From CBDFGN01 sp965247065 (GTDB lineage: Bacteria > Bacteroidota > Bacteroidia > Cytophagales > Cyclobacteriaceae): DNA of 64,000 nt. Below are positions 1-8,308 of this stretch, one piece after another. Positions within the stretch are counted from its first letter, which is position 1. The number at the start of each line of letters is the position of its first letter. The translations under genes and the position numbers were made by a program. Under the pieces are notes generated by a model. The model did not search any database and was not told where the DNA came from. It worked only from the letters and a program-made list of their open reading frames with translations. The DNA lies in NCBI GenBank assembly GCA_965247065.1, contig CBDFGN010000006.1, positions 1,922,001 to 1,986,000 on the forward strand, given 5' to 3'.

Positions 1-1407
1 CCGATTCCCCATCCTGAGAAGCCGGGAGAGGAATGGTGGGCGGCCGTATGGGACCACATGTCCAGCCGGGACTTGGTCCACTGGGTCCACCACCCACCGG
101 CAGTCAGGCCGAAGCAGGACGGATCTACTCCCAAGGGGATTTATAGCGGTGGGGCGATTAAAAACGCCCCTCGACCCACGCTGATTTATCACGTGCCCGG
201 ACAGGGCACCTGTATCTCGGTGGCCGAGGACGATGACTTGATCAACTGGAAAGAATTACCTGAAAATCCAGTTATACCTCCTCACACGGATGACGACGAA
301 TTTATCGTTTTCGATCCGGCTGGATGGTATGAAGATGGAACCTACTACGCCATAATTGGCAACAAAAACAAAAGGCCAGGATATGAAGGCGACTGCACAA
401 GCCTATTCAAATCGAAGGACATGATCAACTGGGAATATCAGGGCCCATTCTACAAATCATCCAGGGAGTGGACTTTGGAGGGTGAAGATGCGGCCTGCCC
501 GGATTTTTACCCCATCGGCGACAAACACATGCTGCTGATGCACGATCATCGACCCTATAGGAACGTTACCCATTATTACCTCGGGACTTATAAGGATGAG
601 CGCTTTTTGCCCGAAAAATACGGCAAAATGAGTTGGATTGGTGGTCAGCTATCCGGTCCTGAGTCACTGATAGATGACAAAGGACGTAATATTTTCTTCG
701 GTTGGATGGCTGATTTTCGAAAGGGCGTGAGCTCATTGTATGGTTATCAAAGAGGGTATGAATGGTCTGTGGAACAGGGTAAAAATCTACCTTACGCATG
801 GGCCTCGGTGGTAAGCCTGCCCCGGGTAATGTCCCTCAGAGAGGATGGCACCCTTGGGATCGCCCCCGCTCCGGAATTTGAGTCTCTGCGTCTCAATCCA
901 AAGGGATTCGACAACATCGAGATCCCGGCAGACAAAGATGTTACGGTTGAAGGTGTGTCCGGAAATGTAATGGAGTTATCAGTTCAAATTGATCCGGGCG
1001 AGGCTACGGAAGTTGGAGTCAAGGTACTATGCTCACCCGACAATACGGAACAGACCGTAATTTCGTACGTACCGGCGGAGAAGAAGCTAAAGGTTGACTT
1101 TACTAAATCAACCGTGGCCGATAATGTGGAATACCGAGACTATGACCCGGTAAAGGCGGAGGCCTTTCTCACCGCCGGGACTGAGCAGGCTGGTCCTTTT
1201 GAATTAAAGGACGGGGAAACCCTTAATCTACGTATTTTCCTGGACCGGTCGGTTTTGGAGGTATTTGCCAATGGCCGGCAATGCATCACCCAGCGGGTCT
1301 ATCCTTCCAAGGAGAACAGCACCGAGGTGCGCCTGTTTTCTAAGGGGGCAGCCGCCACGGCACCAATGGTAGAAGCCTGGGATATCGAGCCGGTGGCGCC
1401 TTGGTAA
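1..1407 (+). CDS. GH32 beta-fructosidase family protein, 5' end outside window
   Basis: The reading frame is open from base 1, and the first residues (WDHMSSRDLVHW) match the GH32 block that follows the nucleophile motif, so the start and the WxNDP nucleophile lie upstream of the window. GH32 enzymes hydrolyse beta-fructosides such as levan, inulin or sucrose. A five-bladed propeller region is followed by a C-terminal beta-sandwich with the family block LRIFLDRSVLEVFANGRQC. The middle Asp region reads VFDPAGW where RDP is usual. The acid/base block reads EDAACPDFYPI, so the Glu that normally precedes Cys is Ala and the nearest Glu is four residues before the Cys. Another GH32 gene follows 55 bases downstream on the same strand. 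The family is secure; activity and substrate are open. Confidence 0.85.
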   Translation, partial: PIPHPEKPGEEWWAAVWDHMSSRDLVHWVHHPPAVRPKQDGSTPKGIYSGGAIKNAPRPTLIYHVPGQGTCISVAEDDDLINWKELPENPVIPPHTDDDEFIVFDPAGWYEDGTYYAIIGNKNKRPGYEGDCTSLFKSKDMINWEYQGPFYKSSREWTLEGEDAACPDFYPIGDKHMLLMHDHRPYRNVTHYYLGTYKDERFLPEKYGKMSWIGGQLSGPESLIDDKGRNIFFGWMADFRKGVSSLYGYQRGYEWSVEQGKNLPYAWASVVSLPRVMSLREDGTLGIAPAPEFESLRLNPKGFDNIEIPADKDVTVEGVSGNVMELSVQIDPGEATEVGVKVLCSPDNTEQTVISYVPAEKKLKVDFTKSTVADNVEYRDYDPVKAEAFLTAGTEQAGPFELKDGETLNLRIFLDRSVLEVFANGRQCITQRVYPSKENSTEVRLFSKGAAATAPMVEAWDIEPVAPW

Positions 1408-1462
1408 GGAAAATCGGCGGATTGATCATAGCATTATAGTGCAAACATTGTTGTAACTAAGA

Positions 1463-3343
1463 TTGCTTGTTGTGAATGACCCCCTGGAAACTCCAAATAC
1501 CAAATCTCAAAATTCCGGACGAGACCGAACGCTGAAGTATAGGAATTATAACTTCACGGCCGGGACCAAACCCCAAATCCTAACCCTGGGGCTGGTCATG
1601 GTAGTTCTAGCTTGTTGTAGTGGTCCGGTTGGTGATCAAGAAAATAATGACTTAACCAATATCCGGACCTTTGTTGCCGACCAACGATATCTAGTTTTCC
1701 CAATGGCCAATGGCTATAAGGGAGAGCACAAGATCTTCATCGAAGTTGACGGGGAGATGTTCTTTTCGGTCTACGATGCCCTCTTCGCCGAATCAGAACC
1801 TGATTTCTGGACGCCGATTGATCTTTCCCTGCTTCAAGGCAAGGAGATCAAAGTGCGGGTTGAGGGCCCCAACGCCGAAGGGGTCAGACTGGTAATGACG
1901 AGTGACACAATACCAGGTAATTTTCCTCTATATCAGGAACCGGGCCGGCCCCAAGTGCATTTCTCTCCTATTCGGGGTTGGTTGAACGATCCGTCGGGCA
2001 TGATCTATTTCAATGGTAGGTGGCATATGGATTACGCCAATACCCGGTTCTCGAATGTGATGGCTGGACCTAATAATTCATGGGGACATGCAGTCAGCAC
2101 TGATTTACTTCATTGGGAGGAGCAACCCCTGTTTTTAAGGCCCGTTCGGGAGAAACACTCGTTCTGGACAGGCGGTACCGCCATTGACGTTGCCAATACT
2201 ACCGTGCTCGGTACTGCGGACAATCCAGCGCTGGTCATAATGGCAAATAATGGCAGTGAAGCGCCCAACGCTTTCACCCAATGCGTTTTTGTCAGTACTG
2301 ACGAAATGATGACCGCAATTATGCCTGCTGAAATGATGTATAAGCCACTTCCCAAAGAAGATGATCGCCGGGGCGGGGGAACCCGGGATCCCATGATCAT
2401 CTGGTATGAGCCTGACCAAAAATGGGTGATGGTAGTTCATAACCAGGAGTTCGAAGGTCAGAGTGATTTTTTTTTCTTCGAATCCGCGGATCTGGAAAAT
2501 TGGGAAGAGACCAGCGTTCTGCGCAAAATGCATGAATGTCCCAACTTGTTCGAATTACCGGTGGATGGCGATTTGGATAATAAACGTTGGGTCATTTGGG
2601 GTTCACAAACGGCTTACCGGATTGGGTCCTTCGACGGTGAGACATTTACCCCCGACCCAAACAACCCGGACAAGTATCGATCGCATCACGCCTTTGACAC
2701 CACTCGTTATCCCGATGATATTTTGGGAGTCCACACAAGACAGGATTTTAGCGCATCACAGGTTTTCGCCAATGGTCCAAAAGGTAGAATCATCCAGGTT
2801 GGCTGGGCCCACGTCTGTGACTATGATGGTGAATTCAGTCAGATGGCTTCATTCCCTTTGGACTTGAGTCTTCGAACTACTCCTGAGGGAATCAGATTGT
2901 TTACAGCATTCATACCCGAGCTGTCCAATCTTAGAAAAGAGGGTCAGGTGGAGGAGAACCTGCTGGTGGGACCCGAACTGACATTCAGTGGGGGAGATAT
3001 TTCTATGCCCACGGAGTTGGTACTGGAGTTCGAGCCAGGAGATGCTACTAAGCTCACTATACGAGGAGACGAACTCGACATTACCTGGGATTCAAGCAAC
3101 GGCCTCAGTACGGGATTTGATGTGATACCGCTGAAACCCGAAAATGGGCTGGTCCGGATCCATGTATTATTGGATATTCCATCGACGGAAATAACCTGCA
3201 GTTCGGGGCATTATCTGCTCCAGGGGCGGGATTACTTAAAGTTGAAACCAAACTCGCCTGTTAAAATCAGCGTGGAAGGCGGGGATATGCTATTCCACAG
3301 ACTGGAAATTTATCCCCTGAGATCCATCCATACCGGAGCTTAG
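1463..3343 (+). CDS. GH32 levanase/inulinase-like lipoprotein
   Basis: Complete GH32 enzyme, likely an exo-acting beta-fructosidase anchored in a membrane. A hydrophobic stretch ending VVLAC at residues 47-51 is a plausible lipobox. A small beta-rich domain (about 65-150) precedes the catalytic propeller. All three catalytic blocks are present: WLNDPSG (nucleophile D176), RDP (308-310) and ECP (acid/base E358). A beta-sandwich follows. The start is uncertain: TTG at 1463 gives about 40 residues before the hydrophobic segment, and bases 1490-1525 look like the CAAAT-rich filler words seen between genes elsewhere here. GTG at 1472 is an alternative. It lies between another GH32 gene and a FrcK-like kinase, fitting fructan breakdown and fructose phosphorylation. 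Confidence 0.9.
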   Translation: MLVVNDPLETPNTKSQNSGRDRTLKYRNYNFTAGTKPQILTLGLVMVVLACCSGPVGDQENNDLTNIRTFVADQRYLVFPMANGYKGEHKIFIEVDGEMFFSVYDALFAESEPDFWTPIDLSLLQGKEIKVRVEGPNAEGVRLVMTSDTIPGNFPLYQEPGRPQVHFSPIRGWLNDPSGMIYFNGRWHMDYANTRFSNVMAGPNNSWGHAVSTDLLHWEEQPLFLRPVREKHSFWTGGTAIDVANTTVLGTADNPALVIMANNGSEAPNAFTQCVFVSTDEMMTAIMPAEMMYKPLPKEDDRRGGGTRDPMIIWYEPDQKWVMVVHNQEFEGQSDFFFFESADLENWEETSVLRKMHECPNLFELPVDGDLDNKRWVIWGSQTAYRIGSFDGETFTPDPNNPDKYRSHHAFDTTRYPDDILGVHTRQDFSASQVFANGPKGRIIQVGWAHVCDYDGEFSQMASFPLDLSLRTTPEGIRLFTAFIPELSNLRKEGQVEENLLVGPELTFSGGDISMPTELVLEFEPGDATKLTIRGDELDITWDSSNGLSTGFDVIPLKPENGLVRIHVLLDIPSTEITCSSGHYLLQGRDYLKLKPNSPVKISVEGGDMLFHRLEIYPLRSIHTGA

Positions 3344-3895
3344 CGAGATCGGATGGAAGATTCCCAATAGCGGAATCGTTGTAGAAGGGATAGGCCAAAG
3401 GGATAGGCATTTCATCGGCTTAGTCAGAACCCGGGTTTTATGTCAATTGAATATCCATTCTTTAAGGACCTTGTAAATAAATACCGGAAGTCCGACAGCA
3501 AAAATCGGTTCATGGTGGGCATTGTAGGGGTACCAGGTTCAGGGAAATCTACGCTGACGGAACGGCTTCCAGCAGCGCTTGATAAGAATCTGGGAGTTGA
3601 AGTATCAACCCAATTCAATTTGGATGGATATCACTACTACAATGATGAGTTACAGAAAAGGGGTATTTACCCCGACAAGGGGGCTCATTTCACTTTTGAC
3701 GGTAATAAATTCATCAAGAAATTAGTCGAAATCAGAGAAAACCAAGGCGACATATTTTGTCCGTTGTATGACCGCCAGTTGCACAATCCGATTCCGGATG
3801 CGCACGTTATCGCAAGGGCTCATCGAATAGTGTTTGTCGAGGGAAACTACCTTTTGCTGACCATCCACCCATGGGTTGACATAAAAGCTATTTTA

Positions 3896-4926
3896 ACGTG
3901 AGTTCGACAATAAGGAATGATTAAAGAGCGAGAAAGAGTTGACCGGTGTCCTGGTAGTTCAATTTGATTGAGGGCTTTTTTTCGCAAAAGTTGTAAGCGA
4001 TTAAAGCCGAGAAAAGGTTGGTAAGGAAATTAGTTGGGCTCCTGTGCCTGGAGTGTTCAATCTGGAAGATGTTTTTAAGTTGATCAATGATAGTCTCACA
4101 AATAGCCCTTTTACGGAGCATTATAGCATCCATGATGGGGGTTAAGGATGAGGACTTCATATTGCGTTTGAGTTTGGTTATCAGATGGACTCCGCGGAAG
4201 AACAGATTTTTAAAAAGTTCCTTACTGATGTAGCCTTTATCACCAAAGAGCTTTCCGAATAATTTCTTAATAAACCGTTCAATTTTAAGAGGCTTTCTGT
4301 CATCCACATTGCCCGGTGTGAGCATAAAATCGATGATTTCACCCGTATCAGCAGTGATAAGATGGAGCTTAAACCCGTAGAACCATCCGATGGAACAATG
4401 GCCTCTTTTAGCTAACCCTTCAAATACTTTATGGTTATGGATCCGTCTGTTATGACAGACCCTTAACGGAGTGCTGTCTATAAAACTTATACCTGTACAC
4501 TGTCCAGTCCCTTGTGTTTTCAGATAAATAGCCATTGGCAGAAGACTTCCACTACAAAGTTCTACCATTCGGTTATAGCTTACCACATCAGGAAAGAAGG
4601 AGCGCAAGTGGCCACAAACGTATGTGTTGTAAAAGGTCTTGAAATTTCGATATCCTGAGATCTGGAACAAGACCTGTATAGTCATTACTTCGGATAAAGA
4701 AAGCTTACCAGGTTTGTTGCGCTTTTTACTTCCCAGCAATCTTTTTTCCAATTTTGGGACAAAATCCAGACAAAAATCGTCAATGGAACAAAAAATTTCA
4801 GTAATTTTAGTAGCAGTTAACATAGGTAGAAATATTAGTTATTTTGTTGATTGTCAATGACTTAATATACTAATTTTCTGCCTTTTTTCTATCAATAAAC
4901 TACTCTATTTTATATCGAACTCACGT
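3896..4926 (-). mobile_element. IS982-family insertion sequence, copy 1
   Basis: A 1031-base element with terminal inverted repeats ACGTGAGTTCGAYA at both ends and one transposase gene on the minus strand. It is flanked by a perfect 7-base direct repeat TATTTTA (3889-3895 and 4927-4933), which identifies the insertion point inside the kinase gene. The second copy at 42089-43119 has the same length. I found a single base difference between them, at 4827 here (T) against 43020 there (C). Intact ends, an intact transposase and near-identity point to recent movement. Confidence 0.95.
3921..4823 (-). CDS. IS982-family transposase
   Basis: A 300-residue DDE transposase that fills the element, the usual size for IS982. 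Recognisable family blocks are SGYRNFKTFY, VSYNRMVEL, FIDSTPLRVCHNRR (first catalytic Asp), GFKLHLI and LTPGNVDDRK (second Asp region), and a C-terminal AICETIIDQLKN helix carrying the Glu. No frameshift or internal stop is present. The protein is identical to that of copy 2. It is transcribed against the interrupted kinase gene. Confidence 0.95.
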   Translation of the reverse strand: MLTATKITEIFCSIDDFCLDFVPKLEKRLLGSKKRNKPGKLSLSEVMTIQVLFQISGYRNFKTFYNTYVCGHLRSFFPDVVSYNRMVELCSGSLLPMAIYLKTQGTGQCTGISFIDSTPLRVCHNRRIHNHKVFEGLAKRGHCSIGWFYGFKLHLITADTGEIIDFMLTPGNVDDRKPLKIERFIKKLFGKLFGDKGYISKELFKNLFFRGVHLITKLKRNMKSSSLTPIMDAIMLRKRAICETIIDQLKNIFQIEHSRHRSPTNFLTNLFSALIAYNFCEKKPSIKLNYQDTGQLFLAL

Positions 4927-5305
4927 TATTTTAGACTACTGCATCTTTCTGGAAATTGATGAGAAAGTTCAATTTCAAAGATTGATGGGAAGGCACCAGA
5001 AAAGCGGAAGAACCAGGCAGGAAGCAGAAGACAAAATCAGGCGGACGGATCTTCCTAACGGGGAGATAATTACTAAAAACAAGCATCGCGCCGATTTTAT
5101 TTACCGGCCAGACGAGAATTTTAGTTAGGGCCCAAGTCGCTGCCTGGGAGGTTGAGCCCTGGATATTCCACCATCTTAAGATTCCTAGCTGAAGAGATCA
5201 TTTTCTATTTAGAACCCAAGCCAGATCCCGGCACAAGGTCGGGAATGAATACACGCGGGTTAGTCGTTATCCCTCCGTGTATACTCCGGGGACCTGTCTC
5301 CGACT

Positions 5306-5617
5306 CTAGTGACCTTTGCCGCTTGGGTCTACGAAGTCCCAGTATAAATTCTTCCATGCCGGATTGAATTCGGAAATAAGATTCTCCTTCCATTCTCTCC
5401 TATATCTTTTTAACTGACGTTCTCGATGTCTGGCTTCCTCGAGGTCATTAAACTCCTCATAATAGAGTAGCTTATTGCAGTTATACTTGTTCGTGAATCC
5501 TGCTCGGACCTTATGCCGATGTTCATAGGTCCTTCTGGCCACATCATCGGACAAGCCAGTGTAAAGGACATTGTGTTTCCAGTTTGAGACGATGTAAACA
5601 ACATATAGTTTCTCCAT
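5306..5617 (-). CDS. GIY-YIG domain small nuclease
   Basis: A 103-residue single-domain protein of the UvrC-type GIY-YIG superfamily. The two motif halves read VVYIV (6-10) and LYTGLS (18-23), followed by RRTYEH and the helix EEARHRERQLKR, which carries the conserved Glu. I chose ATG at 5617 because the family begins a few residues before the first motif half; the frame upstream of that is repeat DNA. The gene sits inside a dense array of CCCGGC-type palindromes (5221-6850) and no other gene accompanies it. Such small GIY-YIG proteins are common in Bacteroidota and their role is not established. Confidence 0.82.
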   Translation of the reverse strand: MEKLYVVYIVSNWKHNVLYTGLSDDVARRTYEHRHKVRAGFTNKYNCNKLLYYEEFNDLEEARHRERQLKRYRREWKENLISEFNPAWKNLYWDFVDPSGKGH

Positions 5618-5797
5618 AAAGCTTAATTGCATTAGAGGCCGAGATGTTACCAGCAGAACCAAGGGTTGGATCGTCCCCGGACTCGTTCCGGGGCCTGGTT
5701 TTTCTCCGAGGTTGGGGACAAGAAATTCTCATACCGAAGATTGCTCGCTTGAGAGATCCTCCATCTATTTAGAGCCAAAGCCAGATCCCGGCACAAG

Positions 5798-5903
5798 GCC
5801 GGGAATGAATGCAAGCCGGGAATGAATGCAGGCCGGGAATGAATGCAGGCCGGGAACGAATGCAGGCCGGGAACGAATGCAGGCCGGGAACGAATGCAGG
5901 CCG
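5798..5903 (+). repeat. 17-base tandem repeat inside the CCCGGC array
   Basis: About six head-to-tail units of GGCCGGGAATGAATGCA; the first copies read GAATGAAT and the last three GAACGAAT. It appears to be a local expansion of the 3' half of the palindrome core. The array looks coding only because no stop codon happens to fall in the unit. Confidence 0.85.
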
Positions 5904-6878
5904 TAAACCGAGTACGTCTATATTCTTCCCCCTGCCTAAGATTGTTTCGAGGTCTGGTTTTTCTCCAAGGTTGAGGACAAGAAATTCTCATACCGAAGAT
6001 TGCTTGCTGGAGAGATCCTCTATTTATTTAATACCAGAGCCAGATCCCGGCACCAAGGCCGGGAATGAATACAGGCCGTAAGCCGAGTACGTCTATATTT
6101 CTTCCCCCTGCCTAAGATTGTTTCGAGGTCTGGTTTTTCTCCGAGGTTAGGACAAGAAATTCTCACACCGAGGATTGCTCGCTGGAGAGATCCTCTATTT
6201 ATTTAATACCAGAGCCAGATCCCGGCACCAAGGCCGGGAATGAATACAGGCCGTAAGCCGAGTACGTCTATATTTCTTCCCCCTGCCTAAGATTGTTTCG
6301 AGGTCTGGTTTTTCTCCGAGGTTAGGACAAGAAATTCTCACACCGAGGATTGCTCGCTGGAGAGATCGTCTTTCCATTTAGAGCCAAAGCCAGATCCCGG
6401 CACAAGGCCGGGAATGAAGCTACTCTTTCAGATCGTCCCCGGACTCGTTCCGGGGCCTGGTTTTCTCCGAGGTTGGAGACAAGAAATTCTCATACCGAGG
6501 AGAGATCGCTGGAGAGATCGTCTATTTATTTAGAACCAAAGCCAGATCCCGACACAAGGCCGGGAATGAAGCCACTCTTTCAGATCGTCCGCGGACTCGT
6601 TCCGGAGCCTGGTTTTCTCCGAGGTTAGGACAAAAAACTTACCGAAGATTGCTCGCTGTAAAGATCCTCTATCTATTTAGAGCCAAAGCCAGATCCCGGC
6701 ACAAGGCCGGGAATGAATACAGGCCGTAAGCCGAGTACGTCTATATTTCTTCCCCCTGCCTAAGATTGTTTCGAGGTCTGGTTTTTCTCCGAGGTTGAGG
6801 ACAAGAAATTCCACTCCCAAGCCAGATCCCGGCACAAGGTCGGGAATGATTTCCCGGGGCAGCCTTGAAGGTTTGTAA

Positions 6879-8012
6879 CTAATTATCCAAATCCACACCC
6901 TTCGACAGTCGTGGCCAACCAGCTTCCACCCTTTTCCTCACCGTATCCCAATCAGGAACTCCGCTGGTAGCATCGGTGCTTTCGACACTGAAAGCCCCGA
7001 CCGCCACCGCCATGGTGATGATCTCTTCGGGCGATAAACCTTTACTGAAGCCGGCCAAGAATCCAGCTATCGTGCAGTCACCTGATCCGGTGGTTCCAAC
7101 AACTTTTGCCTCAAAACAAGGCATCGACAATTTTAGATTCAACCACTGATCTGTGTCCGCAGGCCTACCAAGCCCCATGCCTTCAAGTCGCCCCAGATCC
7201 TCCGTTGTTTGCAGGTATAGTCCCTCATCCCCAAGCTTTAGGACCACGATTGCCGTACCCATATCCAATAATTGCCTGGAAAGAGATTCAAGTAAATCAG
7301 GCTCCAGTGGTGGTCTTCCCGCTTTCTCCCAAGCTTCAAGCCCGGGGCGATCCAGCATGAAAAGGATCTCATCAAAACTGGGCAAAAAGATGTCAACCAG
7401 GGGCAAAACTCCTCTATACCATTTTTTCCAGTCCAAAGAGCCGGACTCGGTATTCGGATCCGGATACGCCATATCTAAGGAAGTGGTCAAACCCCTCTGC
7501 TTGACATTATTCAATAATTTGATCAACTCAAGACCGTTATTGGTCACGATCTTTGGCATATCGGTGGGATAGCCGAAATGAAAATACCTGGCCCCTGCCA
7601 ATTCTTCGGCCCTAACGTCGTCTGCTTGAAAATCCCCATTTGCACCCGGGTTGTACAAAAAGCTACGGTCAATTCCCGGCGGACTCAGGACAATGCAATA
7701 AGAGGTTTGTACCGATTCATCAATAACGATCCCATCCGGTAGAGAATCCCCCTCCTTCTGGATAATATCCAGAATCGAACTGCCGAACATGTCCTTGCCG
7801 AGTTTTCCTATGAGCTTGGTTGAAATACCCAAACGATGCAAAGCGATGCCGGTATTGGATACCGCCCCACCGGTGGTGGTCATTGCATCCCCAACATTTA
7901 TGGATTTTCCCGGCTCAGGCATTCCTCCATGAGCCGGGTCCTGATTCGCGAAACCAATTATGATATCCAGGCAGATGTGGCCGGCAACGATTATGTCAGG
8001 GGATTTTGCCAC
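6879..8012 (-). CDS. PfkB-family carbohydrate kinase
   Basis: A 377-residue ribokinase/fructokinase-superfamily protein that would phosphorylate an imported sugar in the cytoplasm. The N-terminal block GHICLDI, the glycine pair region TTTGGAVSNTGIALHRLG and the C-terminal signature GTTGSGDCTIAGFLAG (from residue 306, catalytic base D312) are present. The C-terminus is longer than in typical ribokinases. The start is GTG at 8012; no nearby in-frame ATG fits better. It is the last gene of the minus-strand series that begins with the CUT2 sugar transporter, 296 bases after the DUF1501 gene. Fructose is a reasonable substrate guess because GH32 genes surround it, but the substrate cannot be read from sequence. 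Confidence 0.88.
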   Translation of the reverse strand: MAKSPDIIVAGHICLDIIIGFANQDPAHGGMPEPGKSINVGDAMTTTGGAVSNTGIALHRLGISTKLIGKLGKDMFGSSILDIIQKEGDSLPDGIVIDESVQTSYCIVLSPPGIDRSFLYNPGANGDFQADDVRAEELAGARYFHFGYPTDMPKIVTNNGLELIKLLNNVKQRGLTTSLDMAYPDPNTESGSLDWKKWYRGVLPLVDIFLPSFDEILFMLDRPGLEAWEKAGRPPLEPDLLESLSRQLLDMGTAIVVLKLGDEGLYLQTTEDLGRLEGMGLGRPADTDQWLNLKLSMPCFEAKVVGTTGSGDCTIAGFLAGFSKGLSPEEIITMAVAVGAFSVESTDATSGVPDWDTVRKRVEAGWPRLSKGVDLDN

Positions 8013-8308
8013 TATTTATTTTCTTATTGACATCTATGCAACATGGCTTTTTAATCGCTGGCCACTTTTCAATGGGCAAGTTAAGCCAGAAGTGAAACAA
8101 AATAAAAAACAGAGTCGAGCTTTAAGAAGGGTCCGCGAACTGGTCTGGATATTCTGGACGTATTCAAAATCGTGTTAAGATTAAGATTGAAGGATTAATA
8201 ATAAAGCCGAGACTCGTAAAGAAGCTCAGGGATTCGCAAAGCTGTTAGCGTGTCTTTGCTCTTCTTAGCGCATCTCTGCGAGAAAGCTTCTCTGCCAATC
8301 CTTAAGCT

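Larger units (their letters stand above)
3440..5128 (+). pseudogene. FrcK-like P-loop sugar kinase, split by IS982
   Basis: Two coding pieces, 3440-3895 and 4934-5128, join exactly in frame when the IS and one copy of its target duplication are removed, giving 216 codons. Piece one has Walker A GVPGSGKST, the block FNLDGYHYY and VEGNYLLL; piece two continues with DYCIFLEID and ends at TAG 5126. This is the uridine kinase/pantothenate kinase-like family that includes FrcK, the kinase encoded beside the Sinorhizobium fructose ABC transporter. Its position after GH32 genes fits fructose phosphorylation. As it stands, translation from 3440 runs into the IS and stops at 3901 after 153 residues, losing the C-terminal third. 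Whether the truncated product has activity is unknown; probably not. Confidence 0.88.
5210..6850. repeat. Dispersed CCCGGC palindrome repeat family, eight copies
   Basis: The core CCAGATCCCGGCAC followed by AAGGYCGGGAATGA starts at about 5221, 5781, 6040, 6215, 6390, 6542, 6689 and 6822. CCCGGC and GCCGGG can pair as a short hairpin. Several copies sit in a longer unit of roughly 150-180 bases that also contains GAGTACGTCTATATT, CCCCCTGCCTAAGATTG, GGTTTTTCTCCGAGGTT and ACAAGAAATTCTCA. Frames through this DNA on either strand are repeat artefacts. Apart from the GIY-YIG gene I see no gene between 5129 and 6878. Confidence 0.85.

Noticed and set aside
5647..6898. Several short frames on both strands in the 5.6-6.9 kb region
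   Set aside because: All read through the CCCGGC repeat family and the 17-base tandem repeat, with low-complexity Arg/Pro/Gly-rich products.
8013..8308. Possible regulatory RNA between the DUF1501 and PfkB genes
   Set aside because: Only loosely repeated AAAG/TCTTCTTAGCG words are visible; no convincing stem or known riboswitch pattern.
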